Assembly (NCBI RefSeq): GCF_024124545.1
Contig: NZ_JAMXSF010000006.1
Span: 124,001 to 188,000, forward strand
Direction: 5' to 3'
Length of the DNA stretch: 64,000 nt
DNA from: Pseudoalteromonas sp. XMcav2-N
GTDB lineage: Bacteria; Pseudomonadota; Gammaproteobacteria; Enterobacterales; Alteromonadaceae
Shown here: positions 37,432 through 47,272 of the stretch, piece after piece
Numbering within the stretch: the first letter of the stretch is position 1
Layout: every line of letters begins with the position of its first letter
Notes under the pieces: model-generated
Seen by the model: the letters and a program-made list of their open reading frames with translations, nothing else
What the model was told of the DNA's origin: nothing
Database searches by the model: none
Position numbers and translations under genes: made by a program

Positions 37432-38187
37432 TTATGCAGCCTCAAGGTAGCCAACTGGAGTCATGTCTTCCAGTGCATCGTGAGGCCTTTCATAATTGTA
37501 AATTTCTAACCATTCATCTGTGATTTCGCGTACTTGTTGTAGTGAATCGAACAGATATAAATCTAATACTTCTTCTCGATAACTGCGATTAAAGCGCTCC
37601 ACAAAACCGTTTTGATAAGGGCTACCAGGCTGAATAAACTCTAGCTTTATGTTTTTCTCCTGCGCCCAACTTTCTAACAGGCTGGATGTAAATTCAGGTC
37701 CATTATCAACCCTTATTTGCGACAGCTTTCCTCGCCAGGCAATCACTCGTTCAAGCGTCCTAATAACTCGCTCTGTGGTCAAGCTGGTGTCAACTTCGAT
37801 GGCCAGTGCTTGCCGATTATAATCATCAATAATATTTAATGTTCTGAAGCGATGTCCAAAGCTTAAAGCGTCGCTCATGAAATCCATAGACCAAGAATCA
37901 TTGTGCTTTTCCGGCGTACTCAATGGCTCTGGGCTGCGTGTCGGAACACGGCGCTTTCCTTTTCGCCTCAAGTTGAGCTTTAGCATATTGTAAACGCGTT
38001 CAACACGCTTCTTGTTCCATTTTTTACCCTGATGCCTAAGCCGTTTAAACAGCTTAGGTAAACCCCAGCGAGGATGACGCTCCACAAGCAACAGCAACGC
38101 ATCGATTACCTCATCATCTGGTGGCCGTTTATGCGTGTAGTAATAGACACTTCGATTTAGTCCTGCAACCTCACAAGCAAGTGCCAC
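37432..38187 (-). CDS. IS3-family transposase OrfB (integrase core)
   Basis: This is the catalytic part of the transposase. It has an HTH_21-like N-terminus (PRWGLPKLFKRLRHQG) and an rve DDE domain with SWSMDFMSD, IRVDNGPEF and NGFVERFNRSYREEVLD giving the Asp-Asp-Glu triad. The first Met is at 38187, but the frame is open upstream to the orfA overlap, so the functional product is the OrfAB fusion made by -1 frameshifting. No disruption is seen. Confidence 0.93.
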   Translation of the reverse strand: MALACEVAGLNRSVYYYTHKRPPDDEVIDALLLLVERHPRWGLPKLFKRLRHQGKKWNKKRVERVYNMLKLNLRRKGKRRVPTRSPEPLSTPEKHNDSWSMDFMSDALSFGHRFRTLNIIDDYNRQALAIEVDTSLTTERVIRTLERVIAWRGKLSQIRVDNGPEFTSSLLESWAQEKNIKLEFIQPGSPYQNGFVERFNRSYREEVLDLYLFDSLQQVREITDEWLEIYNYERPHDALEDMTPVGYLEAA

Positions 38188-38243
38188 ACTTACCTCATAC
38201 TGCTCTAGGAAGTGCTCAACCCACGCTCTACGCTTGCTTGTGC

Positions 38244-38510
38244 TTACAGCTTTTTTGCAACGATTTCCTCAAGCATAGTGTGTTTAAGGCTCAGTGTTGC
38301 AAACATGTCTTTGAGCTTGCGATTCTCTTCTTCAAGCTCTTTCAGTCGCTTTACATCCGACGCTTCCATGCCGCCATATTTGGAGCGCCATTTATAAAAT
38401 GTGCTCTGTCCAATTCCATGTTTTCGGCAAAGATCTGGGACCGATACACCCGATTCAGCTTCTTTGATCATGGCAACAATTTGTGACTCGGTGAACTTGC
38501 TTTTTCTCAT
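38244..38510 (-). CDS. IS3-family transposase OrfA (helix-turn-helix)
   Basis: This 88-residue protein, MRKSKFTESQIVAMIKEAE onwards, has the HTH (VSVPDLCRKHGIGQSTFYKW) and a leucine-zipper region (DVKRLKELEEENRKLKDMF) typical of IS407-group OrfA. The slippery heptamer A AAA AAG is at 38256-38250 on this strand, just before the stop at 38246-38244, and would shift ribosomes into the orfB frame. Confidence 0.93.
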   Translation of the reverse strand: MRKSKFTESQIVAMIKEAESGVSVPDLCRKHGIGQSTFYKWRSKYGGMEASDVKRLKELEEENRKLKDMFATLSLKHTMLEEIVAKKL

Positions 38511-38672
38511 CGTAAAACTTCCTTCTTCTGTTAATGGAAATTCTACTCAAGAACTGTTGCAGTTTATGGGGGAGTTACATAATAAATTCAGAGGGCTGCA
38601 AAATCATTCTCACATCGATGAAAATTGGATTTTGGCATTAGATCATAAATTTAATCAATTCGGTATTAGACA

Positions 38673-38703
38673 AAAAGAAAGCGCTCTGTAAGCGCTTTCT
38701 TTT
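38673..38703 (-). terminator. Bidirectional stem-loop terminator after the secreted-protein gene
   Basis: AGAAAGCGCT and its complement form the core of a 13-bp stem with loop CTGTA (38686-38690). A-rich and T-rich flanks give a U-run on either strand. It lies about 60 bases past the stop of the GlyGly-CTERM gene on the - strand. Confidence 0.85.
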
Positions 38704-38765
38704 CAAGGTCTGTCAGCTGCTACTGGCATGCCTTGTGTTATAGAATTACCTATCAGCGTATTGTT

Positions 38766-41700
38766 TTACCCTGAGTAAGCTCTTCTTCTTGTTAACACTA
38801 TGGTGCTAAGTATTAAGAATAGTAACGATAACGCGCCACCAGAACCTGAGTCAGGAGCTGGGTCAGGTGTCTTACTACCATCATCACCATCGTTGGAGTC
38901 AGGTGTGTCGCCATCAGTGCTTTTATTTTCAATTGTAATATTGATTTGTTCATTTACAGTCAGCTGCCCATCTGAGGCACTTAACTGAAAACTCAATACA
39001 GTCTGGGTGTCTACAGTGGGGGCAACAAACGATAATGTCGCAGAAGTGTTGTCAATTAGTTCTACATTTTTTCCTGCCGTTTGTGTCCATAGGTAGGTTA
39101 TGGCGTCTCCATCTAAATCTGTGACTTGTGCATTGATCTTGATATTACTGCCTTCGTTAGCTGTTAGGTTTTCACTAAGCTCTATGACAGGTGCTTTGTT
39201 GACGTTTAGGAATTCAATATCATACGCAAAGTCTGTCGTTGAGAACCCGTCATTGATGTTAATAATTAAGGTACTTGTTTCACTCTGAGTAAGCTCAGGA
39301 ACTGACAATACAGCCTTGGCACTGTCTTCATCAGTCGTTATCTGGGCACCTGGTAATCTAACGGTCCAGCTGAAGGTTAATTCATCACCATCAGGATCTG
39401 TACTTTGAGATGCATCCAATGTGATACTGGAAAGTTCTTCGATGCTATCCGGTACCGTGATCACGAGTTCTGGAGCGCGGTTATTGGAAGATGTGGCCGT
39501 TCTAGCGATAAACTCTACCTGTCCATTGACTTTGCCATCGAGATCGAACTCGCTGCCATCTTTTATCTCAATACCAACACACTGCTCACACTGTAGAGTG
39601 TTATCAATCTTATGACCGAGTGTCTTCCAGCCTGTGCCTGTCATGGCTCTGACAAGCAAAGCTGGGTCGTTGATCCCCTGCTTTGCTGGTAAGGTGATAG
39701 CTGCCGTGTCGCTTTCAGGGTGCAAAGATATCATCACATTGGCAGTATCGCTGTAAGTAAGAAAGTAAGGGTCTTGAGGGTTGTAGATCCCAGCATGAGC
39801 TGCATAGTCAGATAGTTCTTTAGATGTCAAAGACATATTAACTGGCGTTGTCTCACTAAATATAACCTTTGTCAGTCCAAGCTGAACCCTGTTTCTTTCA
39901 TCTTGACTGGTTACCACTGTATTATCACTGAGGTGAGCAATGGTCTTGTTATAGTATGGGTCAAGGTAATCGACAATACGGTCTCCATCTATGTCACGAA
40001 TACCTTCTTCATAGTCTGTGACCCAGTCACCATCGGTGTCCGTCGAGTCATCGTCAAAAGTAGGGGCAGCGTCAATCAGTTTTATAGTAACTTGCTTAGA
40101 CAGGTGTACCGTATTCTCCTGGCCTTTTTTCGAGGCATTGAACACAACAGTGGCAGCATCAGACTGGACTTCTCTTGGGTCAAACTGGAAGCGCCAGTAG
40201 TGATCTTCAATACGGAAGAGTTGACCATTTGTTCCCAACTCATGTTCAGTTGTTAGCGTGTAAACGTCATTTCCGTTAGGATCTTCAAAATAGATATGGA
40301 ACCATACCTGATGCTCGTTTTTAACCCCTACGGCGACAGGTTCACTGTTTTGTAATTGAGTGATTTCCATATGCACTGGCATATCATTACTTTCTTCAAT
40401 ATATCTTAGCCTGGATCGAACCGGACCATTTGTAACACCGAGCCCAGATGCTCTATCAATTCTGATTTCCGCGTCATCTAGTAAGTAACCTGCAGGCAGC
40501 GTCACGTACATATAAGGCCATATACGACTTGTGAACAAAGGAACTGTTTTTCTTCCAACTTTAACTCGCAATTCTGTGTGTATGTCCTTAGGCTGGCCGA
40601 GTACCTCAAGTTTGAGAGTCAGATCGCCGTTAAAGTCAAAGTAGGTTATGTCGTCCAGCTTCAGGTAGGGCTTGAGATAGGCTTTTATTTGAGCTTGCTG
40701 GACGTTTCCTGCGCTGTCTGTTACGCGTAGGGGAAGTAATACATCACCATAACGCATTTCAAAATCATCATAAAATTCGAATTGATAATTGCGTTTGTCA
40801 ATCTCATCTTTGTAGTAACCTGAAAGCGAAGTCAGTAGATCGGTTTTATTGTATGCTTCCCACTCTCCGATATCACTAAGGGAGGGGGGGGTTGTATCTG
40901 CAATAGTGATTATCTGTGATGCACTAGATTTATTGCCGACATGGTCAACGGCTATCCATGTCACCTTATGTTGTCCTAAGCCGAGCTGACTCTCACCTTC
41001 AACCCAAAGCTTGACAGGTAGGTTACCATTATCGGTGACGTTGACCAGGGGGCCGGCTGCCTCAATTATATTGGTAACTTCGTAAGTGGCTTCTATAAAT
41101 AACGGTTCAAGTTCGCCGAACACGGGCGCTTGGTTTTCACCTTTATCCGGATCTGCGGGATGAGCGTCTTCGGAGTCAGGAATGCCATCAAGATCTGAAT
41201 CTTCTGAGTTTGGGTTGCTGCCAATTTGAAACTCGATCAGGTTACTGACGCCATCACGGTCAAAATCTTCAGCACTATCATCTACAACACCATTCATACC
41301 ATGCATGAGCTCATAATAATCTGGGACGCCATCTTCGTCAGAATCTTGCTCAAGTGGTACTTCTTGAAAGTACTGAAGGTTTGTCACACACATACTAGTG
41401 ATGGGAGAGTTACTTGGGTTTCCATCTACAACAAATTTGATGACATTAAAGCCTTCAGGGATATCGACTTTCTGAAGTGAGCCGGCAAAATGCTCTCTGT
41501 TGTTCACTCTTAAGGTTTCAATATCATTGACGTACACGACGAAATTTCGGGTCTGATAGATCCATGACTGGAACCATATTGTCCCTCCATTGAACTCACC
41601 GGCAATAGCAAACCCTGATGTTCTCGCACCCGGGCTCCAGTGAGTCCGAACACGGAAGCAGCCTTTTGGCTGCCCTGGAACTACATACCAAGGGGTAATG

Positions 41701-42647
41701 TTGTCGGCTAGCTCTCTTAACCAGCTCGGTCTTTCCGGTGATGAGAAATTTTCAAAAAAGCTCGTATAAGTTGGAGCGACTGATGTGCTGTCGTTAGGAT
41801 CGCTAACGGCAAAGTACTCTTGCAGGTTTGTGTAACCGTCAGTGTCGTTATCAAGTGTGGCATCATGCGCACTTGTTGGATCTAAGTTATTTTCGACCTC
41901 ATAGTAGTCACCCATTTGATCGTTATCCGAATCACTGTGTTTAGGGTTTGTACCTAATTGGTATTCTTGCAGTGCGGTTAGGCCATCGCCATCGGGATCC
42001 GTATCGAAGTCCTGGTTACTGTTTCGATTTAAACCATACTTTAGTTCCCAATAGTCTGGCAGGCCGTCACCATCAGTATCTCTCAGATCATCTTCACCGA
42101 TAAAAAGTATATTATCGACCCAAGCCACGTCAGTATTAAATTGTCCTTGCGGTGCTGTCAAACTAAATTCAAGCTCAGCATAACCACTGCCTGTAAACTG
42201 AAAAGAGTCAGATAGCCAAAACTGCTGAATATCAGAGTTGTGTGTTTTTACTTGCGTATTATTGTATGTGATACGAAAGTTGTCAGTGCCGGAGGTTTGA
42301 AGCCGAAAGTCGTAAACAAGAAAGCCCGGCTTAAACTCGCCTTGTATCTTGAACGTACTCGATTCGCCAGCGTTCAGGCTGGCAGAGCGTAAACTCCACG
42401 CGCCGTCTGAACTTTGTGACTGAGTACGGACCCAAGGTGAATCGGCTGGAAGCTGAATCCAGTCGGGGAAATCCGAAGTTTCGAATGACGTTATGTATGT
42501 GGATTGTGCCTTAGGAGTCAAGTCCTGTGAGTCAACCACATTGAAAGGGTTGGAAGTAGTCTGTAGCTTTAAGGTTGATGCGAGCGAGACATTTACTGTC
42601 ACAGCACTCAATACCGCTACTACAACAGATTTTGTTGCAAATTGCAT
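38766..42647 (-). CDS. Large secreted protein with Ca-binding-type repeats and GlyGly-CTERM tail
   Basis: This protein of about 1293 residues begins with a signal peptide (VVVAVLSAVTVNVSLASTL). The ATG at 42647 has AAGGA at ideal spacing; ATG 42653 is too close. Near residues 190-300 and 440-510 it has thrombospondin-3-like Asp-rich repeats (DTDGDGLPDYWELKYGL, DSDEDGVPDYYEL). An Ig-like or HYR-like domain follows, another DTDGDWVTDYEEG repeat lies near 870, and two PKD/cadherin-like domains (around 1060-1240) begin NRAPEL and NKAPVI. The end is an acidic linker, then GGALSLLFLILSTIVLTRRR, a GlyGly-CTERM signal processed by rhombosortase and linked to type II secretion. A surface or matrix adhesion role is inferred. 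Confidence 0.85.
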   Translation of the reverse strand: MQFATKSVVVAVLSAVTVNVSLASTLKLQTTSNPFNVVDSQDLTPKAQSTYITSFETSDFPDWIQLPADSPWVRTQSQSSDGAWSLRSASLNAGESSTFKIQGEFKPGFLVYDFRLQTSGTDNFRITYNNTQVKTHNSDIQQFWLSDSFQFTGSGYAELEFSLTAPQGQFNTDVAWVDNILFIGEDDLRDTDGDGLPDYWELKYGLNRNSNQDFDTDPDGDGLTALQEYQLGTNPKHSDSDNDQMGDYYEVENNLDPTSAHDATLDNDTDGYTNLQEYFAVSDPNDSTSVAPTYTSFFENFSSPERPSWLRELADNITPWYVVPGQPKGCFRVRTHWSPGARTSGFAIAGEFNGGTIWFQSWIYQTRNFVVYVNDIETLRVNNREHFAGSLQKVDIPEGFNVIKFVVDGNPSNSPITSMCVTNLQYFQEVPLEQDSDEDGVPDYYELMHGMNGVVDDSAEDFDRDGVSNLIEFQIGSNPNSEDSDLDGIPDSEDAHPADPDKGENQAPVFGELEPLFIEATYEVTNIIEAAGPLVNVTDNGNLPVKLWVEGESQLGLGQHKVTWIAVDHVGNKSSASQIITIADTTPPSLSDIGEWEAYNKTDLLTSLSGYYKDEIDKRNYQFEFYDDFEMRYGDVLLPLRVTDSAGNVQQAQIKAYLKPYLKLDDITYFDFNGDLTLKLEVLGQPKDIHTELRVKVGRKTVPLFTSRIWPYMYVTLPAGYLLDDAEIRIDRASGLGVTNGPVRSRLRYIEESNDMPVHMEITQLQNSEPVAVGVKNEHQVWFHIYFEDPNGNDVYTLTTEHELGTNGQLFRIEDHYWRFQFDPREVQSDAATVVFNASKKGQENTVHLSKQVTIKLIDAAPTFDDDSTDTDGDWVTDYEEGIRDIDGDRIVDYLDPYYNKTIAHLSDNTVVTSQDERNRVQLGLTKVIFSETTPVNMSLTSKELSDYAAHAGIYNPQDPYFLTYSDTANVMISLHPESDTAAITLPAKQGINDPALLVRAMTGTGWKTLGHKIDNTLQCEQCVGIEIKDGSEFDLDGKVNGQVEFIARTATSSNNRAPELVITVPDSIEELSSITLDASQSTDPDGDELTFSWTVRLPGAQITTDEDSAKAVLSVPELTQSETSTLIININDGFSTTDFAYDIEFLNVNKAPVIELSENLTANEGSNIKINAQVTDLDGDAITYLWTQTAGKNVELIDNTSATLSFVAPTVDTQTVLSFQLSASDGQLTVNEQINITIENKSTDGDTPDSNDGDDGSKTPDPAPDSGSGGALSLLFLILSTIVLTRRRAYSG

Positions 42648-42653
42648 GAGCAT

Positions 42654-42920
42654 TCCTTATCTGTAGATGTGCTTTGGGCTTATTAATAACGTTGCAGCTT
42701 AAATGCACTAATAGTGGGATACTTTGATGAGAGCGGTATAGTTAGCCTCTTTGATGTGAGGTGACGAGGCTTTTTGCTAACACTAGGAGTTCCCTTTCTT
42801 AGAGTGCAAACATGATTATTTTTTTAGTATTATTGAATTAAAAGTTCTCACAATTGGTATTATAGACTGCTTGTGGGGGGCAGTCTATAACCTTAAAGTT
42901 CTGTTTGATGAAGCGGGGGG
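42654..42920 (-). other. Gap between ugd and the secreted-protein gene, with a hairpin
   Basis: TTATAGACTGC (42860-42870) and GCAGTCTATAA (42880-42890) form a perfect 11-bp stem with a nine-base loop, about 30 bases past the ugd stop on the - strand. There is no clear T-run, so a terminator or RNA-processing hairpin is likely. The remaining AT-rich bases probably hold the promoter of the secreted-protein gene. Confidence 0.6.
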
Positions 42921-44087
42921 TTAGTCGTTGCCAAACAAGTCTCTGGTGTAAACTTTGTCTTTGACATCTGCGAGAATGTCACACATTCGGTTAGCAATGA
43001 TCACATCCGAACGTTCTTTGAGCTCCTCAATGGACTGGACTACTTCTGAGTTGTAGAAGTCATCTGCTTTTAAACTTGGCTCGTAAACAATTACTTCTAT
43101 ACCTTTGCCTTTTATTCTTTTCATGATCCCTTGAATGGCCGATGCTCTAAAGTTATCAGAACCTGACTTCATGACGAGTCTGTACACACCAACGACCTTT
43201 GGTGATTTGCTGATGATAGAGTCGGCAATAAAATCTTTCCTGGTTGTGTTTGCATCCACAATAGCCTGAATAATTTTATTTGGCACATCTTTGTAGTTTG
43301 CCAGAAGCTGCTTGGTATCTTTTGGTAAGCAATAACCTCCATAGCCAAAGGAGGGGTTGTTATAGTGTTTTCCAATGCGAGGATCTAGTCCAACGCCTTC
43401 AATAATTTGCCTACTGTCCAAGCCATGAGACTCAGCATAACTATCCAGCTCATTAAAATAAGCAACTCGCATCGCTAGGTAGGTATTTGAAAACAATTTG
43501 ATAGCTTCAGCTTCTGTTGCGTTTGTAAAAAGTGTCTCAACGGACTCCTTTCTTGCGCCTTGGATCAGAAGGTGGGCAAAGGCCTTTGCACGTTCACTAT
43601 TTTCTCCAACAATGATTCTCGATGGGTATAAGTTGTCGTGCAGGGCTTTGCCTTCTCTCAAAAACTCAGGAGAAAAAATAATGTTGTTGACGCCAAACTT
43701 CTCATTAATAGCTTTGGTGAAACCAACTGGAACAGTTGATTTTATGATCATTACCGCGTCGGGGGCAATTGACAACACATCATCAATTACAGATTCGACC
43801 GAGCTGGTATTAAAGTAGTTTGTAGTCGGGTCATAATCAGTTGGTGTTGCAATTATGACAAACTCAGCACCTCGCAGTGCCTTATTTTTGTCCGTTGTGG
43901 CGTAAAAATTCAGCTTTTCACTTTGCAAAAAGTCAGAGATGTCCGCATCAACAATAGGTGACTTTCCTGATTGTAATAATGCAACTTTATCTTCGTCTAT
44001 GTCTAAAGCGATCACTTCATTGTGTTGGGCCAACAATAAGGCATTTGATAGGCCAACGTAACCAGTTCCTACAATGGTTATTCTCAT
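42921..44087 (-). CDS. ugd: UDP-glucose 6-dehydrogenase
   Basis: This 388-residue enzyme oxidises UDP-glucose to UDP-glucuronate. It has the Rossmann motif [18 protein letters not shown] at the N-terminus, [31 protein letters not shown] and the catalytic Cys in [15 protein letters not shown] near residue 254. This is the short, enterobacterial-type Ugd. It lies 56 bases downstream of the yjbH-family gene on the same strand, so the two are probably cotranscribed, supplying UDP-GlcA for an exopolysaccharide or for capsule. Confidence 0.95.
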   Translation of the reverse strand: MRITIVGTGYVGLSNALLLAQHNEVIALDIDEDKVALLQSGKSPIVDADISDFLQSEKLNFYATTDKNKALRGAEFVIIATPTDYDPTTNYFNTSSVESVIDDVLSIAPDAVMIIKSTVPVGFTKAINEKFGVNNIIFSPEFLREGKALHDNLYPSRIIVGENSERAKAFAHLLIQGARKESVETLFTNATEAEAIKLFSNTYLAMRVAYFNELDSYAESHGLDSRQIIEGVGLDPRIGKHYNNPSFGYGGYCLPKDTKQLLANYKDVPNKIIQAIVDANTTRKDFIADSIISKSPKVVGVYRLVMKSGSDNFRASAIQGIMKRIKGKGIEVIVYEPSLKADDFYNSEVVQSIEELKERSDVIIANRMCDILADVKDKVYTRDLFGND

Positions 44088-44143
44088 ACTCTTTCCAATG
44101 ATTTCCTAATTCCACTATCCTACTTATTCAACCTACTCAAGAT

Positions 44144-46267
44144 TTACTTGAAGCTCAAATAAGCTTCGCGCAATCGAGCTAAGTTCGCATATACGTAACT
44201 GCTAGACATGCGACCTTGGTTAAAATAAGTTCGATCTAAGCTAATTGAAGTCTCTGGTATATAAGCTTTTTTATAAACCAACTTATTGTGATCCTCACTA
44301 ATGCGGGTTCCGACACTATGACGCCACGCTTGGTTACCTTTGACTTGGCCATACTGTGTGACATTCATGTCTTTTCTTGAAGTCAGTGGAATACTAAACG
44401 AGATCCCCGCTACCCGGACATCTGTGTCATACGCGAAAAGAGAAATATAGCTATCACCAATCCAGAACTTTGTTTCGAGTTTCAGGCCTTTGTCTTTTCG
44501 CCAAAACTCGCCACCTGAAGCGTGGAAGGTAATGTCCTGTTCTACCCAATGATATTGATAACCAACAACATGGTATTCTCTGTCTGCGTCATAATCTGCA
44601 TAGTCAAAATAACCATAGTTGTTGTATATCTTATGTCTTCCAGAGGGACTGACCCAAGCTGTTTCGTTGATTATGGCGTTATAGTCGTAATACTCTCTGA
44701 AAATACCTATCTGAGTTTGATTGTAGAATCCGAAGGGTAGGTCAAAAGTTTGATAAAATACTGCACGTTCAAGGCCGTTTTGCTCCCTTCTCCCCTCGAA
44801 GGTGTCATTTGGTTCAAAATCATCTGTATCTGCAACGACCGTTTGGGCGGTGATATTAACTCCTGCACCTTTCCACAATGGGACTTCTAGGTCAGCGCGT
44901 AGTGCAAGAGAGAAGTCGTATACGCCCAGCTCTGTAGCGTATGTAGACGAAAGAGCGGGCCCCAGCGTCAAACGAGGCTTTAGATAAGGTGAGTTATTGG
45001 CCGATGTTTCGATCCATGCGATAGCGGGAACTGGCTCAAGTTTGCCTTGGTTTACTCTAAGTGATGGGCTCGCCCCTGTTGCAACGAACTGACGATATGA
45101 CTCTAGCTGAGTTACCACTGCAAGCAATGGTATATCGTGCTTCTTAAGTTGGACTGACACTTGCGCGTCTTTCAGATTTATATGTTCAACAGCGCGTCCT
45201 AAAACGAGACCTAAGGCGTCGAGGTCATTACGGTTGAATACAGAGTTCTCGAAGTGTATAACAATATGAGGGTGATGATTGAACCCAATTGAGACCGATT
45301 CAAAGCCATCTTCAATGAGGGCGTTTCGCAGAGCTCTGAGAGAATCGTTAAGTAACTTAGGCTCTTCACTGGCGCGTTCTGAAGGTGTAGCTGAATGTGT
45401 CTTTGTCTTTGTCTTTTCTGCTACTACCTGACCGTGCGTTGCTTTTGGTTGCGCGCGCTCCGCTCGAGGAGTTGGCGGAGCAACAAAAGGAGCTGGTTCA
45501 ATGTCCTGATACTGGCTTCGGTTTTGTGAGCTAAGAGGCAACGAGTAGCTAACTCCCCAATAGGTATCCTTGGCTGAGTGGTCTGTGTCGCTGTGTATTT
45601 TGCCTGTAAAGGTTAACTCACCTGTATTGAATATCCACTCTTTAGGTACGCTCACTCTAACTGCTGTGTTGAATGCCTCTGCATCATATTCAGACTGCAA
45701 GGCAAGCCATGGGAAAAGTTGCCATTCAACGCCTGCAAACATACCGTCCATCTGACCTGTTGCGCGCTCGCTGCTGGCGGCACCTAAGGTGAATCTGAAG
45801 TTATTTAGAGCTTTTGAAGCGGCAATGTAGTGAGTTTTGTATTTGTTTGAGGCACCGCCAACATCTTTTGAGCCAACGGCGAGTGAAAACCAGTCTTTTG
45901 GGATTAGGGGGATTGCATACTTTAAATTGAATGAGAGATCTCTCAGAGGATCCTCTCCCATAACCCTTTGGGAAAACATGTTGTCATGCATACTACTGGC
46001 AGCAATCATCCCGCTGACTTCTAGGTTTTCCCAGATACCTGCTGAAAAGATATAATTGTAGCCATCTTCATATCTATCCCCTCTCATATCTAGTTGGTTG
46101 TTATAGCTGACCCCGATATTTCCACGCGGTTTTACTTCTGCGTTAGGTGTGTTGATTACACCACTATATCCTGCGAATGATTCGTAGACGGTAGGGGGTT
46201 CATTTGCACATACAGATAGAGAAAAAATTGCTGAACTACTTGCAAGTATCAAAGACTGTTTAGACAT
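44144..46267 (-). CDS. yjbH: YjbH-family exopolysaccharide outer-membrane protein
   Basis: This 707-residue protein has a signal peptide cleaved near VCANEPP. An FAGYSGVINTPNAEV start and many amphipathic beta strands (KPRGNIGVSYNNQLDMRG, FYQTFDLPFGFYNQTQIG) indicate an outer-membrane beta-barrel of the YjbH/DUF940 group. A Pro- and Lys-rich linker sits at about 255-300. YjbH proteins belong to the yjbEFGH exopolysaccharide system; yjbE, yjbF and yjbG are not next to it here. It probably assists export of a glucuronate-containing polymer, given the ugd partner. Confidence 0.82.
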   Translation of the reverse strand: MSKQSLILASSSAIFSLSVCANEPPTVYESFAGYSGVINTPNAEVKPRGNIGVSYNNQLDMRGDRYEDGYNYIFSAGIWENLEVSGMIAASSMHDNMFSQRVMGEDPLRDLSFNLKYAIPLIPKDWFSLAVGSKDVGGASNKYKTHYIAASKALNNFRFTLGAASSERATGQMDGMFAGVEWQLFPWLALQSEYDAEAFNTAVRVSVPKEWIFNTGELTFTGKIHSDTDHSAKDTYWGVSYSLPLSSQNRSQYQDIEPAPFVAPPTPRAERAQPKATHGQVVAEKTKTKTHSATPSERASEEPKLLNDSLRALRNALIEDGFESVSIGFNHHPHIVIHFENSVFNRNDLDALGLVLGRAVEHINLKDAQVSVQLKKHDIPLLAVVTQLESYRQFVATGASPSLRVNQGKLEPVPAIAWIETSANNSPYLKPRLTLGPALSSTYATELGVYDFSLALRADLEVPLWKGAGVNITAQTVVADTDDFEPNDTFEGRREQNGLERAVFYQTFDLPFGFYNQTQIGIFREYYDYNAIINETAWVSPSGRHKIYNNYGYFDYADYDADREYHVVGYQYHWVEQDITFHASGGEFWRKDKGLKLETKFWIGDSYISLFAYDTDVRVAGISFSIPLTSRKDMNVTQYGQVKGNQAWRHSVGTRISEDHNKLVYKKAYIPETSISLDRTYFNQGRMSSSYVYANLARLREAYLSFK

Positions 46268-46866
46268 CCTTTAAGCCCGAATTAGAAATCGTTAAGGTAT
46301 TTTGCCCGTTAATATAACATGTGACATTTACAAATGAAGTGATGAATTTAAAATCCCCCAAAATAATGCACATAAAATATCAAAGCTATTGCCAATTTAA
46401 CATAAATTGGAGTTGTAATCAGTTAACGGTAAAGATTTGAGATGATCGGCTATGAAGATTTTATTTGAGTACGAGTCGTGACTGTGTGCAGACATAGTGT
46501 ACATGGAATTAAGATCTTTTCTAGAATCGTTATGTAGTATCGGTTGCGGCTATTTGCGTTATTCAAATTAAAAATGTTTCACATGACAGCTTTGGTGTCC
46601 TCAGCCAGAAAAACTTGGTGCCGCGCTGAGACCCCCAGCTTGATAGAAAGCTCTTATGCACTTATGCAGCAGGTGTCCGTAAGGGGGTTATAGTTCTTTA
46701 ATGCTGTTTTGCTTGGAATTTGCATATGAATCAAGGTGTTTTACGTTACATACCTTGCGTTACATCAAATATTTATAAATCTGTCAAAAAAGTTGAATGT
46801 AGGGCTTGAGAATTGTGTCTTTCGCTCCAATACTTAGTAATAGGTAAACAACAAAAGGGAGCGCTT
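46268..46866. promoter_or_regulatory. 599-base divergent region between yjbH and hpf
   Basis: No gene is supported. The left half is very AT-rich and would hold the yjbH promoter. A direct repeat CGTTACAT (46744-46751 and 46758-46765, 14 bases apart) lies upstream of hpf and could be an operator. AAGGGAG at 46855-46861 is the hpf ribosome site. Confidence 0.4.
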
Positions 46867-47223
46867 ATGAAAATTAACCTTTCAGGCCACCATGTAGATA
46901 TGACAGAAGCCGTAAAGCAACACGTTGATGAAAAGTTTGCCAAAGTAGCTAACCATTTCCCGTCGCTGTTGTCGATAGATGTCATAGTCAGTAAGGAACA
47001 CAAGAAATTTTATACTGAGATCAATACCAATTATTCAGGCGCCCGGATATCTGTAAGAGGAGAGGACGACGTCATGTATCCGGCCATTGCTAATGCAGCT
47101 AAAAAGTTAGATGCGGCACTAAAACACAGAAAAGGTCAGCTCAAGGCTAACAAACATGAAAAACCTGTGAGTACGACTCCGCCTATTGCCCACGAGATTA
47201 TTCAGGAAATGAACCTGAATTAA
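46867..47223 (+). CDS. hpf: Ribosome hibernation-promoting factor
   Basis: This 118-residue protein of the HPF/YfiA family binds the 30S decoding region and promotes inactive ribosome dimers in stationary phase. The opening MKINLSGHHVDMTEAVKQHVDEKFAKV, and MYPAIANAAKKLDAALKHRK near the end, are diagnostic. The ATG at 46867 is chosen because of the AAGGGAG site and homologue starts; an upstream frame from 46813 is spurious. It stands alone here, away from rpoN and ptsN, and is followed by a terminator. Confidence 0.93.
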   Translation: MKINLSGHHVDMTEAVKQHVDEKFAKVANHFPSLLSIDVIVSKEHKKFYTEINTNYSGARISVRGEDDVMYPAIANAAKKLDAALKHRKGQLKANKHEKPVSTTPPIAHEIIQEMNLN

Positions 47224-47236
47224 AGATAAGTTTAAA

Positions 47237-47258
47237 GAAGCCACCTGCCGGTGGCTTC
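47237..47258 (+). terminator. Stem-loop terminator after hpf
   Basis: GAAGCCACC (47237-47245) and GGTGGCTTC (47250-47258) form a 9-bp stem with a four-base loop, followed by ATTTATATT. It lies between the convergent genes hpf and trmL and probably serves both. Confidence 0.85.
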
Positions 47259-47272
47259 ATTTATATTAGGTC

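Larger units (their letters stand above)
37394..38579 (-). mobile_element. Complete IS3-family (IS407-type) insertion sequence
   Basis: This 1186-base element is bounded by inverted ends starting TGTAACTCC: left end TGTAACTCCACCC at 37394, and right end the complement of TGTAACTCCCCCAT at 38579. Both sides are flanked by the four bases TAAT (37390-37393 and 38580-38583), a target duplication of the size typical for the IS407 group. It carries orfA and orfB on the - strand with an A6G slippery site. It looks intact and recently inserted. Confidence 0.92.
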
